A stretch of DNA of 64,000 nt from Polyangiaceae bacterium (lineage in GTDB: Bacteria > Myxococcota_A > Polyangia > Polyangiales > Polyangiaceae), in contig JACKEA010000007.1 in assembly GCA_020633235.1 (NCBI GenBank), positions 496,001 to 560,000 on the forward strand. The letters are read 5' to 3'. Below are positions 16,819 through 25,019 of this stretch, piece by piece. Position 1 is the first letter of the stretch; each line of letters opens with the position of its first letter. A model generated the notes under the pieces. It saw nothing but the letters and a program-made list of their open reading frames with translations. It searched no databases and was not told where the DNA came from. The position numbers and the translations under genes are program-made.

Positions 16819-17631
16819 ATGAGTCGCGGAAAGACACAGCTCTTGGAAGCTCAGCCCGCTCCGCCCGCGGAGCTGCCAGTGCCGGTGCCCCCGGCGGGGC
16901 CCTACGCGGCGATGCCGCCACAGCCTGCGGCGCCGCGCAGTGGCGGCTCGTCCAAGGTCCTCTGGTGGGTTGGTGGTGGAGCTACTCTCGTGGTGCTCCT
17001 CGGGCTGCTGGTCGTTGCGGCCATCGTGATCGTCGCGTTCGTGGCGTTCTGGACTCTCGGGAGCTCATCCGCCGCGCCGGCGCCGGTCGCCACCCCGGCG
17101 CCGCCACCGGTGGTCACCGCTCCCCCGCCGGCACCGATGCCGGTGGCGCCGCCCGCGCATGCCCCTGAGCCGGAATGTGGGGACTGCAGCTGGGACGGCA
17201 CCAAGTGCCAGAACGGCGCCTGCGTGCTCGATCCCCAGGCGAGCTGGACGCTGCGCGCCACGACCTTGTACGCCGATCCGTCCGCGACCCTCGGCTCCTC
17301 CGTGCGCGTGTGTACGCGGCGCTCCGGGGAGCAACAGTTTTGGTGCTCACCGCTCCGAACGCCTGCGCACCCGGCCACGACGTTCCCCAAGGAGCAAAAC
17401 GTCGCGCTCAGCGTGACGACGCCGGATCTGGTCTCCAGTCGCGGCATCGACATCCAGATCCAACATAACGGTCGCGTGTGGTGCACGCAGTACAACACGA
17501 GTCACACCACCGGCTTGCGCCCTGGGAACCTGCTGTTCGAGGGTGGCGTCGCGTACAAGCTGCCTGCGTGCGGCAAGGCGTTCACGCGCGTGGTGTTCGC
17601 CCTCGAGCACGACGCCGGCGGCGGCGACTGA
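16819..17631 (+). CDS. Single-TM protein with Pro-rich linkers
   Basis: A 270-aa protein. A 45-residue Pro/Ala-rich cytoplasmic N-terminus is followed by one long TM segment (about 52-80; VVLLGLLVVAAIVIVAFVAFW), a second Pro-rich linker, then an extracytoplasmic domain of about 150 residues with a knot-like CGDCSWDGTKCQNGACV and further Cys residues. I recognise no family. The topology resembles membrane-anchored ligand-binding proteins common in Polyangiales. It is divergent from the EEP lipoprotein (59-bp gap) and ends 5 bp before the DTW gene, so the two are probably co-transcribed. Confidence 0.7.
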   Translation: MSRGKTQLLEAQPAPPAELPVPVPPAGPYAAMPPQPAAPRSGGSSKVLWWVGGGATLVVLLGLLVVAAIVIVAFVAFWTLGSSSAAPAPVATPAPPPVVTAPPPAPMPVAPPAHAPEPECGDCSWDGTKCQNGACVLDPQASWTLRATTLYADPSATLGSSVRVCTRRSGEQQFWCSPLRTPAHPATTFPKEQNVALSVTTPDLVSSRGIDIQIQHNGRVWCTQYNTSHTTGLRPGNLLFEGGVAYKLPACGKAFTRVVFALEHDAGGGD

Positions 17632-17636
17632 AGCAG

Positions 17637-18290
17637 ATGAGCCGGCGAGCCAACAGCGCGAGCCGATGCGTGCGCTGCCACATGCACATGAGTCTGTGCG
17701 TGTGCGAGTTCATTCCCAGTCTGCCGACCCGGACGCACGTCATGCTCGTCATGCACCGCTTCGAGGTTCGCAAGTCGACGAACACGGGGCGACTGGCGAT
17801 GGAGGCGTTGCCCAACAGTCAGATCGTCGTGCGAGGTCGAAGAGGCGCACCCAGCGACACGCTGACGTGGCGGGCCGACACGCGCCCGCTGCTGCTGTTT
17901 CCGGATCCGGAGGCGGTGCCCCTCGCCCGCCTCCCGCGGGACGATCGCCCCGTGACGCTCATCGTGCCGGACGGCAACTGGCGCCAAGCGTCCAAGGTGC
18001 GAAAGCGCGTCGCCGGTCTCGGCCAGGTGCCCTGCGTCGGCCTTCCCGTAGGCGAACCGTCGAAGTATCGCCTTCGCTCCGAAGCGCACCCTTCGGGTCT
18101 CTCGACGCTGGAAGCCATTGCGCGAGCTCTCCGCGTTCTGGAAGGCGATGCGGGGCCGGAGGTCGAGCGCGCGCTGCTCGCGCTGCAGCGAGCCATGGTG
18201 GAACGCACCCTGTGGTCGCGGGGAAGTATCACCTTGGACGACGTCAGCGATGGAGTCTTGCCCGGCACTCGGCGGGACGTCCCCCGATAG
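17637..18290 (+). CDS. tapT: DTW-domain tRNA-uridine aminocarboxypropyltransferase
   Basis: A 217-aa DTW-domain protein (TapT/TuaA/DTWD family). These transfer the aminocarboxypropyl group of SAM to uridine-47 of tRNA (acp3U). An N-terminal Zn ribbon-like CxxC pair (CVRCHMHMSLCVC) is followed by the SPOUT-like core with VPDGNWRQASKVRKR (the D-x-x-W family motif) and YRLRSEAHPSGLSTLEAIARAL. Length matches bacterial members (200-230 aa). ATG 17637 is chosen; the upstream in-frame extension overlaps the previous gene in another frame. It lies between a TM protein and a CapA-like gene in a + strand run. Confidence 0.85.
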   Translation: MSRRANSASRCVRCHMHMSLCVCEFIPSLPTRTHVMLVMHRFEVRKSTNTGRLAMEALPNSQIVVRGRRGAPSDTLTWRADTRPLLLFPDPEAVPLARLPRDDRPVTLIVPDGNWRQASKVRKRVAGLGQVPCVGLPVGEPSKYRLRSEAHPSGLSTLEAIARALRVLEGDAGPEVERALLALQRAMVERTLWSRGSITLDDVSDGVLPGTRRDVPR

Positions 18291-18336
18291 CCGCCAAATG
18301 GGCGTATTGGCGTTGGGTCTGGCATGCTTTCGCGGC

Positions 18337-19500
18337 ATGTTCCGCCCGCTTGCGCTCACGCTCTTCGCCATACTGGCGTTGCTGCTCGGCTGTGATGGAA
18401 AACAGCCCGAGGAGCAACCGGCGCCGGCAGCGAGCGTGGTGCCGCCCGCGGTAAAGCCCGCGGTCCCCGAGAAGGCCGCGCCCGAGGCCCCCGCGGAAAA
18501 GCTGACGGTTCTGTTCGGCGGCGACGTGAACCTGGGCCGCGGCGCAGGCCAGAAGATCCTGAAGAACCCGAAGTACGACCCATTTTCCGAGATCGCACCG
18601 CTGCTGGCCACCGCGGATCTGCGGGCCGTGAACCTGGAATCCCAGCTCAGTGACCAGAACGGCGAGACCCAGTCGCCGAAGCACCATTTGATCTTCACGG
18701 GCCCGCCCGGCGGCGCGGACGTGCTCGGCGCCGCCCACATCGATTTGGTGAGCCTCGCGAACAACCACTCCTGGGACTACGGCAAGAAGGCGTTGTTCGA
18801 GACCTTCGACAACCTGGAGCGCGCGGGGGTGGCGTACACCGGGGCGCGCCGCAAGCCGAACGCCGCCTACGAGCCCACGGTGCTCACCATCAAGGGCTGG
18901 CGCGTCGCCATCTTCGGCGTGACCCACATCTGGAACCAGGGGCCCTTCGACAAGCACGAGGGGCGTTTCTACGTGGCCTGGGCCAGCTTCGACAACTTAC
19001 AGAAGCAGCTCCGACGGGCGAAGAAGGAGTACGACCTGGTGCTCGTCAGCTACCACGGCGGCGGAGAGTACGTGGAGGTCCCCATGCAGTGGACCCGCGA
19101 CTTCGTGCGCGCGGTGATGAGCACCGGCGTGGACGGCTTCTTCGGTTCCCATCCCCACGTGCCGCACGGCGTGGGTTGGTCCCAAACTCGCCCAGTCTTC
19201 TACAGTCTCGGTAACCTGGTGTTCGCGATGCACAGCGACTACCCGTGGACCGGCACGAGCTTCATGGCGCGTGTGACCTATCACCGCGATGGGCGCATCG
19301 AAGCCGAGGCGTGCCCCTATCACATCCTGGGCCACGTCCCGATGCCCTTCGAGGGCAAGGTCAAGGAGGCCCGGGAGACCCAATTCCGCAGTCACCTGAA
19401 GCTGTTGTCCGCCGCCACCGGCGGTAGCGAGGTGGGTGCGCCGGGGGAGCTCTCGTGCATGCCGGTTTCTCCCAAGAAGCGTCCGGGAGTGGACGGATGA
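18337..19500 (+). CDS. CapA-like (poly-gamma-glutamate synthesis) lipoprotein
   Basis: A 387-aa lipoprotein (MFRPLALTLFAILALLLGC, lipobox LLGC) with a metallophosphatase-like CapA/PgsA domain. Motifs: LTVLFGGDVNLGR, ADLRAVNLESQLSD, DLVSLANNHSWDYG, YHGGGEYVEVP and GSHPHVPHGV. CapA proteins assist polyglutamate capsule assembly or act on related peptides at the cell surface; many myxobacterial homologues are of unknown substrate. The start is taken at the ATG giving a proper lipoprotein signal peptide, 47 bp after tapT. Its stop overlaps the next ATG (ATGA at 19497-19500), so it is coupled to the FGE-like gene. Confidence 0.85.
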   Translation: MFRPLALTLFAILALLLGCDGKQPEEQPAPAASVVPPAVKPAVPEKAAPEAPAEKLTVLFGGDVNLGRGAGQKILKNPKYDPFSEIAPLLATADLRAVNLESQLSDQNGETQSPKHHLIFTGPPGGADVLGAAHIDLVSLANNHSWDYGKKALFETFDNLERAGVAYTGARRKPNAAYEPTVLTIKGWRVAIFGVTHIWNQGPFDKHEGRFYVAWASFDNLQKQLRRAKKEYDLVLVSYHGGGEYVEVPMQWTRDFVRAVMSTGVDGFFGSHPHVPHGVGWSQTRPVFYSLGNLVFAMHSDYPWTGTSFMARVTYHRDGRIEAEACPYHILGHVPMPFEGKVKEARETQFRSHLKLLSAATGGSEVGAPGELSCMPVSPKKRPGVDG

Positions 19501-20456
19501 GCCGCTGGCTTTGGTTCTTCGCGCTGGCCTTGCCGGCCTGCCACCAGGCGACGGACGAGGATCTCGCGGCGCAGGACGAAGCCGCCGCGCCGGCCAGCGC
19601 GGCGCCCGCGCCCAGCGCGTCGGCGCCCGAAGCGAGCTGTGATCCGGGCTGCAGCTCCATCGAACGTTGCGATGGCGGCAAGTGCGTGCCGGCGTGCCCC
19701 GAAGGCGAGGTGTACGTGCCGGCGACGGGACCCAAGGGCTTCACCATGGGGCGCGGAGCGGCCGGCGCCTTCGACCAAGCGCACACCGTGATCCTGACGC
19801 AGCCGTTTTGCATGGACGCGACGGAAGTGACGGTGGCCGCCTATCGCGAGTGCATGGACGCCGGCAAGTGCACCGTGCCGCAGCTCCGCGATCTCAACAG
19901 CAACTTCCGCGAGGAGTATCACCGCGACAAGCACCCGCTCAACATGGTGAACTTCGAGCAATCCACCGCGTACTGCGAGTACCGCGGCGAGGCGTTGCCC
20001 ACGGAGGCGCAGTTCGAGTGGGCGTCGGGTCATGGTGACGGCCGCAAGTATCCGTGGGGCGACACCGAGCCCAGCTGTGAGCTCGCGGACTTCACGCCGG
20101 GGGGCTCGCCGCATCTCGATCCCGCCGGCGACGTGGGCTGCCACGGAGGCGGCACCAGCGAGGTGAAGGCGCACCCCAAGGGCAAGACGACCTGGCCGGA
20201 CGGTGACATCTTCGATCTCGGAGGCAACGTGTGGGAGTGGACGGCGGATTGCTACGTGCCGTACCCCTCGGGCACCGTCACGGATCCGAGCCCGCAGAGT
20301 CACCCTTCACTGCATGGCGATTGCTACGTGCGCTCGCTGCGCGGCGGCGGGTGGAACCGCAGTTACTACTCGATGCGAGTGAAGAGCCGTGCCGGGTCGA
20401 AGAAGACGTACCGCGTGCCCGGCCTCGGCTTCCGCTGCGTCCGGAACCCGAAGTAA
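19497..20456 (+). CDS. Formylglycine-generating-enzyme/SUMF1-like lipoprotein
   Basis: A 319-aa lipoprotein (MSRWLWFFALALPAC). An Ala/Pro-rich linker, then a Cys knot (CDPGCSSIERCDGGKCVPAC), then an FGE-sulfatase/C-type-lectin-like domain: GFTMGRG, DATEVTVAAYREC, LPTEAQFEWAS, KYPWGDTEPSC, LGGNVWEWTADCY, LRGGGWNR, GLGFRCV. The family includes true formylglycine-generating enzymes and many non-enzymatic ligand-binding relatives; export as a lipoprotein and the Cys-rich context favour a non-FGE role here. Translation is coupled to the CapA-like gene through ATGA. It ends directly at a palindromic repeat (20457). Confidence 0.85.
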   Translation: MSRWLWFFALALPACHQATDEDLAAQDEAAAPASAAPAPSASAPEASCDPGCSSIERCDGGKCVPACPEGEVYVPATGPKGFTMGRGAAGAFDQAHTVILTQPFCMDATEVTVAAYRECMDAGKCTVPQLRDLNSNFREEYHRDKHPLNMVNFEQSTAYCEYRGEALPTEAQFEWASGHGDGRKYPWGDTEPSCELADFTPGGSPHLDPAGDVGCHGGGTSEVKAHPKGKTTWPDGDIFDLGGNVWEWTADCYVPYPSGTVTDPSPQSHPSLHGDCYVRSLRGGGWNRSYYSMRVKSRAGSKKTYRVPGLGFRCVRNPK

Positions 20457-20516
20457 CCGCGGCGGACCGACATCCAAACGAACCTTTGGCATTTGGGGGT
20501 TGGCCCGCCGCGGAAA
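20457..20516. repeat. Dispersed palindromic repeat, paired arms
   Basis: One of the best copies. Left arm 20457-20478 (CCGCGGCGGACCGACATCCA...), right arm 20492-20513 (...TTGGCCCGCCGCGG) followed by AAAC; loop of 13 nt. It starts at the base after the stop codon of the FGE-like gene. Another CCGCGGAACC-like half-motif lies at about 20553. The gap to the next gene (157 bp) holds no other recognisable element. Confidence 0.7.
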
Positions 20517-20613
20517 CGTCCGGACAGCGCACGCTCAAAGTCCGGACAAAGCCGCGGAACCGTCGCGTTTTCTCGGCATTTTTCGGCGGCATGCCCATTG
20601 CTGTACGGACGGC

Positions 20614-21498
20614 ATGGCACGTCTGTCCGCTTTGGTTCTGTCTCTCTTCGTGGTCGGCTGCAGCGCGGCAACCGGGGACCCCGGCGCGGGCAACGGCGAG
20701 CGCCCCGCGCCTGCGGGGGATGCCCTGAGCGGTTGCAAGGGCAAGGCGTCTTCGTCGATTCCCCCGACGGGGACGTACGTGCTGACGACCTTCGGCGGAC
20801 CCACGGAGCCGCAGCCGCTCGCGTGCGGCGGGGCGAGCCAATCCGGCACTTGGTACTACGCGGCGTCGAAGCAACGCTACGGCTGCGGCGCGCACGTCAA
20901 GATCACGGCGAACGGCAAGTGCGTCGTGGCGCAGACGGACGACTACGGCCCCGACGCCTGCGTCGAGAAAGCGGCGGGCACCGCGGTGATGGACGTCTCA
21001 CCGCTGGTGGCGAAGGAGCTGTTCGGCGTGAGCTCCCTCGGTTGGTCGGACAAGGTGAAGGTGCAGGTCGAGGAAGTGGACGCGTCCACGCCGCTCGGCC
21101 CTTGCAGCGCGAACAGCGAGCCGAGCGGGAGCGGCGAGCCGAGCGGGAGCGGCGAGCCGAGCGGGAGCGGCGAGCCGAGCGGGAGCGGCGAGCCGAGCGG
21201 GAGCGGCGAGCCGAGCGGCGCTGGAACGCCGGCACCGAGCGCGAGCTGCGCGGGCGTCTGCGGCGCACAGGCGCCGAGCGGATGTTGGTGCGACGACCAA
21301 TGCGCGGGCTACGGCGACTGCTGCGCGGACATCGACGCGCAGTGTGGGAGCGCTGCGGCGTGCGCCAGCGACGGCGAGTGCAACCCCGGAAGCGACGGCT
21401 CGGGGCTCATCTGCGTCAATGGCCAGTGCGTGCCCGGCTGCAACGCGAACTGGCAGTGCCCCGGCAACACCAGCTGCGTCTCGGGGCAGTGTCTCTAG
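20614..21498 (+). CDS. DPBB/expansin-like lipoprotein with SGSGEP repeats and somatomedin-B-like module
   Basis: A 294-aa lipoprotein (MARLSALVLSLFVVGC). The first domain resembles the double-psi beta-barrel of expansins/RlpA: YGCGAHVKITANGKC, VAQTDDYGPD and MDVSPLVAKELFG. A linker of five exact six-residue repeats (EPSGSG) plus a partial one follows. A Cys-dense module, CAGVCGAQAPSGCWCDDQC..YGDCC, matches the somatomedin-B spacing (eight Cys), and a second Cys-rich tail ends the protein. Likely a surface protein binding polysaccharide or peptidoglycan. The catalytic Asp of lytic DPBB proteins may be the Asp in DDYGPD, but activity is uncertain. Its stop overlaps the convergent gene's stop (CTAG). 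Confidence 0.75.
   Translation: MARLSALVLSLFVVGCSAATGDPGAGNGERPAPAGDALSGCKGKASSSIPPTGTYVLTTFGGPTEPQPLACGGASQSGTWYYAASKQRYGCGAHVKITANGKCVVAQTDDYGPDACVEKAAGTAVMDVSPLVAKELFGVSSLGWSDKVKVQVEEVDASTPLGPCSANSEPSGSGEPSGSGEPSGSGEPSGSGEPSGSGEPSGAGTPAPSASCAGVCGAQAPSGCWCDDQCAGYGDCCADIDAQCGSAAACASDGECNPGSDGSGLICVNGQCVPGCNANWQCPGNTSCVSGQCL
21118..21225 (+). repeat. In-gene 18-nt tandem repeat (EPSGSG)
   Basis: Five identical 18-nt units GAGCCGAGCGGGAGCGGC from 21118 to 21207, then a sixth, diverged unit. They encode a flexible Ser/Gly/Glu/Pro linker between the DPBB-like and somatomedin-B-like domains. Exact nucleotide identity suggests recent slippage expansion. Confidence 0.85.
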
Positions 21499-21899
21499 GC
21501 GCGGGCGAGCAGCGTATACACGACGACCATCGCCAGCACCGTGACCATCAACAGCACGCTGGCGACAATCTGAATCAAGAACGCCTTCGACATGTTCTCG
21601 AGGGCGTCCATCATCAAGCTGACGTCGCTCCCCTGAGTGGTCACCACCTTGGAGAGCGAGGTGCTGGCGCGGGTGAGCAGGATCCCCAGCACGATGTTGA
21701 ACACGCCGGCGGGCGCGAGAAACGCTGCTACGTTTCCGTTGCTGAGGCCGACCAGGTTCGCGATGGCCGCGAGCACCTCGAAGGCGCCGCTGATTGCGCA
21801 CAAGATCCCGAAGATGCGAGCTCGGTTCGCCGTGGAACCGATCACGAGGTTCTCGGCGTGGCCGAACTCGTATTCCGGTACTTCGGACTTGTCTGCCAT
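21495..21899 (-). CDS. Small membrane protein, unknown function
   Basis: A 134-aa protein with three hydrophobic segments: IFGILCAISGAFEVLAAIANLVGL, FLAPAGVFNIVLGILLT and a C-terminal FLIQIVASVLLMVTVLAMVVV. The N-terminus is acidic. No family is recognised; the composition suggests a simple integral membrane protein. Its stop codon overlaps that of the convergent lipoprotein gene (shared CTAG), and it starts 52 bp from the divergent phosphatase-superfamily gene. Confidence 0.65.
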   Translation of the reverse strand: MADKSEVPEYEFGHAENLVIGSTANRARIFGILCAISGAFEVLAAIANLVGLSNGNVAAFLAPAGVFNIVLGILLTRASTSLSKVVTTQGSDVSLMMDALENMSKAFLIQIVASVLLMVTVLAMVVVYTLLARA

Positions 21900-21951
21900 G
21901 CCGCAGACGGTCTAGGGCTCCTGGGTCTCTGTCAACCCCGGTGCCCTCGGT

Positions 21952-24405
21952 GTGAAGACCCGCGAGAAATATCGGCCTTTGGTCGTGCTGGCGCTCCTTT
22001 CGCTGGTGGTGACCGGCGTGTGGATCTCGCTGGTCCGCGTGATCCTGCCGGTGCCTGCGCCGAAGGAGGTCACGCCCGTCCGGCTGCTGAGCGAGCCCCT
22101 TACTCAGCACCTGTTGTTCGTGGTGGTGGACGGGCTCCGCTACGACATCGCCACCAATCCGGAGCTGATGCCCCGCTTCTCCCGCGCCATGAAGGAAGAC
22201 GCCAGCGCGGAGCTGTGGGCCGGCCGCGTGAGCATGACCTCCAGCGCGGTGATGAGCTTCGGTACCGGTCAGCGCGGCCGCTTCGAGCAGATCGTTCGTA
22301 ACATCAACCCGGATCCGCCGCCCTTCAACTCCTGGCTGATGAACGCCAAGAAGGCCGGGCTCACGGTGGAGGCCGCGGGAGATCCCGCGTGGGGTCAGAT
22401 GTTCGGTCCCGCTTTCGCGCGCCACCTGGATGACCCGCCGGGGGTGGCCATCGACGTGGACTTCAATCCCCACACCTTTCGCGACGTGCGCACGCTGCTT
22501 CGGGATCGCCCAAACGTGATGATCGCGCACTTCGTCACGCCGGATCATCAAGGGCACGCCTACGGCATTCTGTCGCAGCGCTATCGCGATCACGTGAAGC
22601 GCTACGACAAGCTGCTCTTCGATCTGCTGGGCGAGCTCGGTCGCGACTGGACGGTGGTGGTCACCAGCGATCACGGCGCCGTGGACAGCGGCACTCATGG
22701 ATCCGACACGCCGATACAGCGGCGCACTCCCGCATTCGCGTATGGACCGGGCATCAAGAAGGGCGGCCGCCCGCCGGGGCCGTTGCCGCAGGTCGATCTC
22801 GCGCCCACCTTGGCGACGCTCGTGGGCGCGCCGCTGCCCGCCCACGGTCAGGGCGTGCTGATCTCCGAGTGGATCGATCTTCCGCCCCCCGAGGTGGCGG
22901 CTGCCAGCTGCAAGAATGCCGCCGGAGTGGTCGCCTACGGCGAGGTGGCCACCGGCGCCGTGGCGGCGGCCAGCACGCTGCTCGCGCCCTGCGCCGCGGG
23001 AGCACCTCCAGCGGACAAGCTCGCTGCGAGTCGCAAGGCCGCGCGCCGGGTGGACGCCGCCGTGACCGGCGCCCACGGCATCACCTCGCCCAAGGCCTGG
23101 CTCACGGCCGCACTGGCGGTGTTGCTGCTCACCCTGATGGCGTTCGTGGCGCTGGGTCGTCGCGTGCTGCCCTGGCTCGCCGGCGCCTTCGGCGTGCTCG
23201 CGCTGTCCATCGCCCTCGTGTTCGAGGTGGAGCGGCTGCCCGGTGGGCTGCCGAACGCCGCGCGTGTGGTGTGCTTCGTGGTGGGCCTGCTCCCCGCCCT
23301 CGGCTTCTTGGTGTCTCCCGCGCGGTTCGCGCAGTGGGTGAACCGCTACCCACGGCTATCCATCCTGTGGGTCGTGGGCTTCACCGTCAGCAGCTACACG
23401 CCCAATACGCAACCCATTGCCTACGTCGCCGTGGGCCTCGGCGTGGTGGTGCTCTCGCTCTCGGGTTGGGTGACCGAAGACGCGCTGCCCATCTATCGCT
23501 CTCGTCCGAAGGTCTCTTGGCTGCGCTTCGCGGTGGCGCTGCTGGTGTTCCTGCTCTTGTTCCGCGTGGGCACCAAGTCCGAGGGCATCGTCCCGAGCTG
23601 GTACGTGAAGCACCCCGCGTTGATGTACGGCGGCGCCATCGCGTCCGTCGCCGCCTGGAGCGTGGGGCGTCTGTTCCGCTCCCCCCGCGAGCACTGGCTC
23701 GTCGTGCTCCTCGGTTTGCCCCTGATCGTGGCGTCGCTGTTCCTGCGCCCGCACCTCACGCCCTGGCTCGGGCGCACGGCGGTGCTCGCCTTCGCGCTGG
23801 TGGCCGCGTGGGCCTTTCGGCGCCGCGCCTACGGCTTGGGTCTGCACCTGGGCCTGGTGAGCTACGCCTTCGTCTCTCGCATCTGGGAAGTGCCTGCGGT
23901 GGTGGGCCTGGTGTACCTGGCGGAAGCGATGGGCACCGCCCTGGCGGAATCGCGGGAACCCGAGGAGCCACCGCTGGCCACGACGGCGATCTTGGTGCTG
24001 GTCGCCTTCTCCCTGCTCACGCTGCTCCGCATCGGCATGCAGGGCACCATCGACTTCGGCGGCATGGACTTCGGCGCCGGCGGCTTCGGCGATCCCCACG
24101 TTCCCGCTTGGGTGGTGGGCTTCGCGCTGGTCTACAAGTACGTGGGCCCCGCGCTGCTGGTGCTGGTGGCGCTGCTCGCGCCTCTCTCGCGCAAGGTCGC
24201 CGACCGCGTGTTGGCTGGCCTCACCCTCGCGTTCATTGGTCGCGGGGCCGCCCTCACGCTCATGCTGTTCATCTGCGGCGCCAGCTTCTGGACCGGCCTT
24301 CGGGTGCTCGGCGATTGGCCCTTCGGCATGTTGGGCGCGGGCGTTGCCGCCATCGCCTGGACGCTCGAGCGTTACTCCTCGGCGTCGCGATCCTCTTCCA
24401 GCTGA
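21952..24405 (+). CDS. Membrane alkaline-phosphatase-superfamily protein (PigO-like)
   Basis: An 817-aa membrane protein. After an N-terminal TM (PLVVLALLSLVVTGVWISLV) comes an alkaline-phosphatase-superfamily domain (about 40-300): FVVVDGLRYDI, nucleophile region VSMTSSAVMSFG, metal ligands in FVTPDHQGHAYG and VTSDHGAVDSGTHG. The C-terminal 500 residues contain about 12 TM helices. This architecture resembles GPI ethanolamine-phosphate transferases, and bacterial homologues are likely lipid or glycan phosphotransferases. Start GTG 21952 is the only start before the TM. The last 34 bp overlap the convergent TerB-like gene. Confidence 0.8.
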   Translation: MKTREKYRPLVVLALLSLVVTGVWISLVRVILPVPAPKEVTPVRLLSEPLTQHLLFVVVDGLRYDIATNPELMPRFSRAMKEDASAELWAGRVSMTSSAVMSFGTGQRGRFEQIVRNINPDPPPFNSWLMNAKKAGLTVEAAGDPAWGQMFGPAFARHLDDPPGVAIDVDFNPHTFRDVRTLLRDRPNVMIAHFVTPDHQGHAYGILSQRYRDHVKRYDKLLFDLLGELGRDWTVVVTSDHGAVDSGTHGSDTPIQRRTPAFAYGPGIKKGGRPPGPLPQVDLAPTLATLVGAPLPAHGQGVLISEWIDLPPPEVAAASCKNAAGVVAYGEVATGAVAAASTLLAPCAAGAPPADKLAASRKAARRVDAAVTGAHGITSPKAWLTAALAVLLLTLMAFVALGRRVLPWLAGAFGVLALSIALVFEVERLPGGLPNAARVVCFVVGLLPALGFLVSPARFAQWVNRYPRLSILWVVGFTVSSYTPNTQPIAYVAVGLGVVVLSLSGWVTEDALPIYRSRPKVSWLRFAVALLVFLLLFRVGTKSEGIVPSWYVKHPALMYGGAIASVAAWSVGRLFRSPREHWLVVLLGLPLIVASLFLRPHLTPWLGRTAVLAFALVAAWAFRRRAYGLGLHLGLVSYAFVSRIWEVPAVVGLVYLAEAMGTALAESREPEEPPLATTAILVLVAFSLLTLLRIGMQGTIDFGGMDFGAGGFGDPHVPAWVVGFALVYKYVGPALLVLVALLAPLSRKVADRVLAGLTLAFIGRGAALTLMLFICGASFWTGLRVLGDWPFGMLGAGVAAIAWTLERYSSASRSSSS

Positions 24406-24914
24406 TCCAAGATCTCGTTGGCGCGCTCTTCGGAAATCCCGAACCACTCCGCCAGCTGGTTGATGAGCTCGTTCTCTTCTTCTGCCACCTCGTCGTCCGC
24501 CAGCGCCACCGCTGCCGCGAGGGCAAAGGCGCCCTCCGCCTCGCTCTTCTCTTCCGCGATCTCGTCGGCGATCTCCCGGAGGCGCTCGTCCCGACCCTGC
24601 TCGTCCAGGCGCTTCTGGTAAGTCTCCATCATCACGTTGATGGTGCCGCTACGCAGCAGGTTGTCGGAGAGCCCGCGAATTGCACCGCGCACCGCGTCGC
24701 GCTCCGTTTCCTCGATCTTTCCGTCGGCGCTCATCATCAAGAACATCGTTTCCGCCAGCGGATCCACCCGGGTGAAGGCGGCCATCTCCTCCGGGCTGAG
24801 CAGGCCCTCCCGCGTCAACGTCTCGTAAGCCGGCGACATCACCATGCTCGGGCGCCGTCCGCTCTGGAGCAGCGCCTCGGACAAGCGGCGGATGGTGGCG
24901 GTCTCGATCTTCAT
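24372..24914 (-). CDS. TerB-like protein
   Basis: A 180-aa acidic helical protein. Two DjlA/TerB-type acidic loops with following helices are visible: LMMSADGKIEETERDAVRGAI and AVALADDEVAEEENELINQLAEWFGIS. A very acidic C-terminus ends the protein (QLEEDRDAEE). The duplicated loop arrangement is typical of TerB, which binds divalent metal. It is transcribed minus, overlapping the 3' end of the convergent membrane phosphatase gene by 34 bp. A second TerB-like gene is at 3188-3691; they share little sequence beyond the loops. Confidence 0.7.
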   Translation of the reverse strand: MKIETATIRRLSEALLQSGRRPSMVMSPAYETLTREGLLSPEEMAAFTRVDPLAETMFLMMSADGKIEETERDAVRGAIRGLSDNLLRSGTINVMMETYQKRLDEQGRDERLREIADEIAEEKSEAEGAFALAAAVALADDEVAEEENELINQLAEWFGISEERANEILDQLEEDRDAEE

Positions 24915-25019
24915 GAGGCGAAGTTACTCCTCCATCCGGGGGTGATCCATGGGGCGCACGACGGCGGCCGATCACGAAATATTCTAACGCATCGTCAGCG
25001 GGCCCTGTCCCCCCTTCAG

